10,503 bases of DNA from CAYSHJ01 sp964589725 (lineage in GTDB: Bacteria > Planctomycetota > Planctomycetia > Planctomycetales > Planctomycetaceae): assembly GCA_964589725.1 (NCBI GenBank), contig CAZPUJ010000144.1, forward strand, positions 1 to 10,503, written 5' to 3'. Positions within the stretch are counted from its first letter, which is position 1. Every line of letters starts with the position of its first letter. Under the pieces are notes generated by a model. That model saw only the letters and a program-made list of their open reading frames with translations, was not told the origin of the DNA and ran no database searches. The translations under genes and the position numbers were made by a program. Below, piece by piece: positions 7,439 through 10,503 of this stretch.

Positions 7439-8695
7439 CTACTGGCGCGCGCGCATCAAATCGTGATATCGATGTATCCCGCCGTGCTGCCGCGCCATAG
7501 CCTTGAGAAAGTTGTCCTGCCCAAGGTCAACGCCCTTCCCAAACTCAACCACGTGGATGACCGCCTTTCGCCAGTTGAGGCGGCGGATACCAGCCAGTTC
7601 CTTCGCGCTCAACTCCGGGGCGTCCGAGTCGGTCAGCAGAAAGACCACATCGGGGTCTAGGCTCAAGGCGGAGGTCAGCGCTCCGAACCGATCCGTGCCC
7701 GAGTCTGGCTGAATGCCGTTGAGGAACTGCTGGGCGAAACGTAGATTGGTCTCAGTGGCCGACAGCATCTGCGTCCGTTCGCCGCGCCGCGTGATCGGGT
7801 ACGGCTTCAGATTAAAGAACACAACTTGAAACTTCACCGAGGCTGACAGTTCTTGCAGGCTCAGCCACAATTCCTGTCGAGCGGTTTGCATGGCTCGGTG
7901 CTCGTGCATGCTCTCCGAGGCATCAACGACGTACACAAACCGCTGAGCCCGCGCAGCGATGCCGAAGAACTCGGTCCGATCACCCTCCCGACTTCCGCCT
8001 GAAGTGCCGTCGACTCCCGGATTGGCATCACCGCCGACTCCCTTATTTCCTCGACCGCTTCGAGTTTGACCGGGCACGTCTCCTGATCGGACAACCGACG
8101 ATGCTTGGTCGCGAGACAGCTCTGGAGTGACGCGAGCCGTCGCGTTCAGCGAGTTGGATGCGACAACCTCGGTGTCCTGTGAAGCCGTCATAGAGGCACC
8201 AGCATTCGTTGTTCGTTCAGATTGGGAACGCCGTCGAGCGGCCGATGGAATCTCAGTGTCAGTCTCCAAGGCGAGCGACTCGGTCGTCAGAGGTTCCGCG
8301 GGGCTGACGTCGAACACGGACTGTGGATCGGCTGGAATCAGGGTCAGCAGCGGACGAGGCGCCGACACCGTTCGCGGCTCCCACGCGGTGCCCACCTCCG
8401 GGATGGTGGTATCGACCTCGCCACCACTTCCTTCGCGTCCAGCCGTTGCGAAGGTGGCCGAAAGGAAAATCCTCTCGGACGAGCCGAAACCTCCGCGTCC
8501 GTGCGGACGACCTCCCGCCAGCATCGCCACGAAGAATAGCAACAGCACGTCAACCGTCAGCGAGAACAGCCAAATCTGACACGACCGCCACCACCAATCG
8601 CGGCCGTTCGCCGAGACTCCGGTCGACATTGTCCCAGTCTGGAACTCTTCGAGTCCCTCGAAGACATCCGTGATGGCGGGTTGATCGGAGTTCAT
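7439..8695 (-). CDS. Membrane-anchored von Willebrand factor type A (VWA) domain protein
   Basis: This 418-residue protein has a cytosolic N-terminus, one membrane span, a long flexible periplasmic linker and a C-terminal VWA domain, a fold that binds protein ligands through a metal site. The span is at about 41-60. Residues about 70-240 are rich in Ser, Thr, Pro and then Gly (212-236), with no fold recognised. The VWA domain (about 250-410) starts with FVYVVDASESM, giving a complete DxSxS metal site (D258, S260, S262), with T334 in SGTDRFG and D356 in LLTDSD as the other metal ligands. There is no cleavable signal peptide. The start at 8695 is set by AAGGA at 8705-8701, five bases upstream; ATG 8701 and GTG 8815 are in frame, but the extra residues are Arg-rich and do not look coding. 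It is the last gene of the leftward block and converges on exbD. The partner is unknown. Confidence 0.87.
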   Translation of the reverse strand: MNSDQPAITDVFEGLEEFQTGTMSTGVSANGRDWWWRSCQIWLFSLTVDVLLLFFVAMLAGGRPHGRGGFGSSERIFLSATFATAGREGSGGEVDTTIPEVGTAWEPRTVSAPRPLLTLIPADPQSVFDVSPAEPLTTESLALETDTEIPSAARRRSQSERTTNAGASMTASQDTEVVASNSLNATARVTPELSRDQASSVVRSGDVPGQTRSGRGNKGVGGDANPGVDGTSGGSREGDRTEFFGIAARAQRFVYVVDASESMHEHRAMQTARQELWLSLQELSASVKFQVVFFNLKPYPITRRGERTQMLSATETNLRFAQQFLNGIQPDSGTDRFGALTSALSLDPDVVFLLTDSDAPELSAKELAGIRRLNWRKAVIHVVEFGKGVDLGQDNFLKAMARQHGGIHRYHDLMRARQ

Positions 8696-8700
8696 AGACA

Positions 8701-8705
8701 TCCTT
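8701..8705 (-). promoter_or_regulatory. Ribosome binding site deciding the VWA gene start
   Basis: Read on the minus strand, AAGGA lies five bases before the ATG at 8695. This favours 8695 over the in-frame ATG at 8701, which would overlap it, and over the GTG at 8815. Confidence 0.6.
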
Positions 8706-8863
8706 GTCTTCTCCGGCGGTGCCAGGAACGCGAATCGACGCCTCAGCACGCGGAGACGCAGCATCCAACGCCGCGTTCCCAGCCTGCACTTTGTAACGGA
8801 CGGTTTCGAATTCACGAAGAGACATTTGCCGTACTGGGCGGCGATGTGCTCTCAATGTCGACG

Positions 8864-9235
8864 TCATTTGACGTCAATCTTCGTTGTGGAACCATCTGGC
8901 CACGGACCTTCGGCAGTCAAAGCAGTTTTGTCCTTTGGACATTGCCCCGCTCCGGGAACGCGGTTGACCTGATCGACGGACGGCGCGGCGTACCACTGTT
9001 GGCACTTCGGACAATACAGCGCCGGACGTAACGTCGGCTTTCCCGTCTTGGGATGAACCGCTGGGAACGATGTGGCGACGTCATGGACCAGCGGCTGCAT
9101 CGTGGCGGTATCCACGTAAACCATCCGACCCGTCGGCGGCGTGGTCCGAGGAGCGTAACCACCACAGCCCGGAAGACAAACGCAAAGCACAATCATCCCG
9201 AAGCAATGGCCTTCAGCCCTGAATCTGGCAAGCAT
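8864..9235 (-). CDS. Small lipoprotein with zinc-ribbon-like cysteine motif
   Basis: This 123-residue predicted lipoprotein has a basic start (R4, R6), a hydrophobic stretch at 12-22 and a lipobox LPGC at 21-24, making C24 the lipidated residue and leaving about 100 mature residues. The mature part contains AVHPKTGKPTLRPALYCPKC around 59-78 and a CPKD at 99-102. C75, C78 and C99 are three of the four ligands of a zinc ribbon; the fourth position is D102 rather than cysteine. I recall similar short lipoproteins in planctomycetes but know no function. The start ATG 9235 has AGAGG at 9248-9244, eight bases upstream. It lies 88 bp after the DUF1559 gene and 168 bp before the VWA gene on the same strand, so it probably belongs to the same riboswitch-headed unit. 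Confidence 0.8.
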   Translation of the reverse strand: MLARFRAEGHCFGMIVLCVCLPGCGGYAPRTTPPTGRMVYVDTATMQPLVHDVATSFPAVHPKTGKPTLRPALYCPKCQQWYAAPSVDQVNRVPGAGQCPKDKTALTAEGPWPDGSTTKIDVK

Positions 9236-9302
9236 GATGCCGACCTCTTTTGCAAACGATCACGACAGCGCGATCGGCCAAGGAAAGGAAAACAGCAAAC
9301 GG

Positions 9303-9321
9303 CCCATTCGCGAGCAATGGG
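9303..9321 (-). terminator. Hairpin after the DUF1559 gene (weak terminator or attenuator)
   Basis: On the minus strand, CCCATT and AATGGG form a 6-bp stem with a 7-base loop starting two bases after the DUF1559 stop codon. A T-rich but interrupted tail (GTTTGCTGTTTTCC) follows. It could partly stop transcription or stabilise the upstream mRNA, so that the pilin-like protein is made in excess of the lipoprotein and VWA protein. The stem is short and the T-run broken, so full termination is doubtful. Confidence 0.4.
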
Positions 9322-9323
9322 TC

Positions 9324-10223
9324 TCACCGCCGATCGTACAACTCATCCTGCAAGGCCGGGTTGTCGAGGTTGCCGTTGCTGACGTAGCCAAGTTGGTTCT
9401 TGCTCATCAGGTCCGCTTGAGCCGCTGAGAGGAAATTGGAACCGGGAATGTCCACGCGGTAATGCCGCTGCCGCGTCTCGACGTGGCCATCGAGGAACGC
9501 GACGTTCGCCGTGCCATCGTGTCGAAAATGCACGTCCGGAAAATTGTTACTGGGCGGATCGAGAATCCAGTTCTCTTCAAAGCTGAACGCGGGCGGGAAG
9601 AACGACGTCATGCGGACTTGAGCGCTGTCGGCGAAGACGATGGTTTGCGAGAGCACCTTCACGTCGGCCAAGCGCCGTGTTGCGGGATTCGCGGAGGGTG
9701 CGGGAGCAAAGCTCGGCGGCGGATAGTCGATACCTGAAGCGCGGGACAGATAATAACCGTTGAAGCCATAACCAGTCGCCGGACGTCCAAAGTGAACCGC
9801 CTGCATTTGAGTCGGCCCGAAATCGGGACACTGAAACGTCTCGTAGCTCGTTTCCATGTACGGCGCGATCGGTCCCTTCTTGAAATCGAGTTGCTGCGAC
9901 GGCGTTGGAATGTCGTAGTCCACGGTCCCGAACCAGAATTGAGCTTTTCCCTGCGCTCCGGAAAACGTCGTGAGATAGTTCAGCCGGGTCGAATCCTCAA
10001 TCACATAGGGAATCATCATCTCGCGATGCGTCTCCGTGTAATTGTGCAGGGCGAGCACCAACTGCTTGAGTGAATTGCGGCACTGTGAACGTCTCGCGGC
10101 CGCACGAGCTTGCTGCACGGCGGGCAGCAGCAGCGCGATCAGAATTGCGATGATCGCGATGACAACAAGCAACTCGATGAGCGTGAAACCGGAGCGGCGC
10201 GAGCTTTTCCAACACTTTTGCAT
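9324..10223 (-). CDS. DUF1559 domain protein with type IV prepilin-like N-terminus
   Basis: This 299-residue protein belongs to the DUF1559 (SBP_bac_10) group, greatly expanded in planctomycetes. It has the class III (prepilin) signal: a basic leader MQKCWKSSRRSG, cleavage by prepilin peptidase after G12, then FTLIELLVVIAIIAIL with the key glutamate at mature position 5 (E17) and a hydrophobic helix to about residue 35. This suggests insertion into a pilus- or pseudopilus-like fibre or membrane retention. The segment SLKQLVLALHNY at 51-62 matches the family's NNLKQIGLALHNYH signature, and HDGTANVAFLDGHVE at 235-249 matches its C-terminal H...ADGHV motif. ATG 10223 was chosen because GGAGA at 10235-10231 lies seven bases upstream and the prepilin leader starts there; GTG 10295 would add 24 untypical residues. 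It is the first gene after the cobalamin riboswitch, with a 5' leader of about 180 bases between. Its function is unknown. Confidence 0.92.
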   Translation of the reverse strand: MQKCWKSSRRSGFTLIELLVVIAIIAILIALLLPAVQQARAAARRSQCRNSLKQLVLALHNYTETHREMMIPYVIEDSTRLNYLTTFSGAQGKAQFWFGTVDYDIPTPSQQLDFKKGPIAPYMETSYETFQCPDFGPTQMQAVHFGRPATGYGFNGYYLSRASGIDYPPPSFAPAPSANPATRRLADVKVLSQTIVFADSAQVRMTSFFPPAFSFEENWILDPPSNNFPDVHFRHDGTANVAFLDGHVETRQRHYRVDIPGSNFLSAAQADLMSKNQLGYVSNGNLDNPALQDELYDRR

Positions 10224-10404
10224 GACAATGTCTCCGTTGTCGAATACCGACTCACGTAGAACTGTCAGCCAGCCGTAGCCATCCGCCGCAGGCACGAAGC
10301 GCCGCCCACGACTCCTCGATAGAGCGAGGCCGTCACCAGGTCACGCCCGTCCTGAGAATCAGATTGCCACGCCTCGTCCGACGCGAGTCCTGTGAGCCAA
10401 GGCA
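10224..10404 (-). promoter_or_regulatory. 5' leader (expression platform) between riboswitch and DUF1559 gene
   Basis: No gene is seen here. On the minus-strand transcript, the element GCCTCG at 10330-10325 can pair either with upstream CGAGGC at 10376-10371 (6 bp) or, through CCTCG, with downstream CGAGG at 10318-10314 (5 bp, 6-base loop). The pairings exclude each other, as expected of a switch. There is no U-tract terminator, so control of translation or Rho-dependent termination would be more likely. GGAGA at 10235-10231 is the DUF1559 ribosome site. The switch reading is inference from short complementarities. Confidence 0.4.
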
Positions 10405-10503
10405 AGAACGACGTCTGGGCAGGTCTTCTGGCTCCCGGATCGATCTACTGGCCGCGCCTTCCCAAGCATGCGCTCAGTGGCAATGGCGGCTTTCGTCCCC
10501 GGT
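10405..10503 (-). promoter_or_regulatory. Cobalamin (B12) riboswitch aptamer, 5' part beyond window
   Basis: Read on the minus strand, the conserved 3' half of a cobalamin aptamer is present in the right order: GCCACTG at 10481-10475, GGGAAGG at 10463-10457, and the B12 box AGCCAGAAGACCTGCC at about 10433-10418, which fits the consensus AGYCMGgAgaCCkGCc at all but one weakly conserved position. The segment before GCCACTG (GGGGACGAAAGCCGCCA) resembles the aptamer arm that normally precedes it. The 5' part (usually including the CCCGCAACTG region) is off the right edge. The element binds adenosyl- or other cobalamins and normally turns expression down when B12 is plentiful. It points at the DUF1559 gene and no B12 gene is visible downstream of it. 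The 3' boundary is approximate. Confidence 0.87.

Noticed and set aside
8696..8815. N-terminal extension of the VWA protein to GTG 8815
   Set aside because: The extra 40 residues are Arg-rich and unlike a domain, while AAGGA is well placed for ATG 8695.
8860..8875. Repeated palindromic GACGTC separated by four bases at the end of the lipoprotein gene
   Set aside because: It overlaps the coding end and stop codon, is very short, and could be chance in GC-rich DNA.
10224..10295. N-terminal extension of the DUF1559 protein to GTG 10295
   Set aside because: The prepilin leader normally starts a few residues before the G/FTLIE site, and GGAGA supports ATG 10223.

Overview
The window looks like chromosomal DNA of a planctomycete (moderately high GC, long divergent and convergent transcription blocks). 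The main pointers are a DUF1559 prepilin-like protein, a small cysteine-motif lipoprotein, a von Willebrand factor A protein facing an ExbB/ExbD pair, and a dispersed-repeat-like palindrome whose spurious translation contains a GVSPP / GADAAPLA pattern that I recall from planctomycete ORF sets. No rRNA, tRNA, CRISPR array, transposase or phage gene is visible.

Layout. (1) 1-737, minus: the N-terminal 245 codons of dxr (MEP isoprenoid pathway), running off the left edge. (2) 738-953: divergent intergenic region with a small inverted repeat before the next gene. (3) 954-2620, plus: a probable two-gene unit, a membrane-anchored family 2 glycosyltransferase (dolichol-phosphate-mannose synthase/GtrB type) and a CPBP (CAAX/Abi-type) intramembrane protease with all its motifs. 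(4) 2621-2858: intergenic region with a perfect 29-bp-arm palindrome. (5) 2859-5873, plus: a large RND/MMPL transporter resembling the hopanoid transporter HpnN, with what looks like an internal tandem duplication of a membrane hairpin. (6) 6007-7421, plus: an ExbB/TolQ/MotA-type proton channel subunit and its ExbD/TolR partner, with their own promoter and a strong ribosome binding site. (7) 7439-10503, minus: a block reading right to left, made of a cobalamin riboswitch (cut by the right edge), a DUF1559 prepilin-like protein, a cysteine-motif lipoprotein and a membrane-anchored VWA protein. It ends only 17 bp from the exbD stop, in convergent orientation.

How the parts may work together. 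dxr and the HpnN-like transporter suggest an isoprenoid/hopanoid and outer-envelope theme, but they are not in one operon. The most striking arrangement is the right half. A textbook B12 box on the minus strand precedes no recognisable B12 gene; it precedes a prepilin-like protein, a lipoprotein and a TonB/TolA-shaped VWA protein, which converge on an ExbBD energiser. My inference, unproven, is that this is a cobalamin-regulated cell-envelope apparatus, possibly for B12 or corrinoid acquisition or a surface function needed when B12 is scarce.
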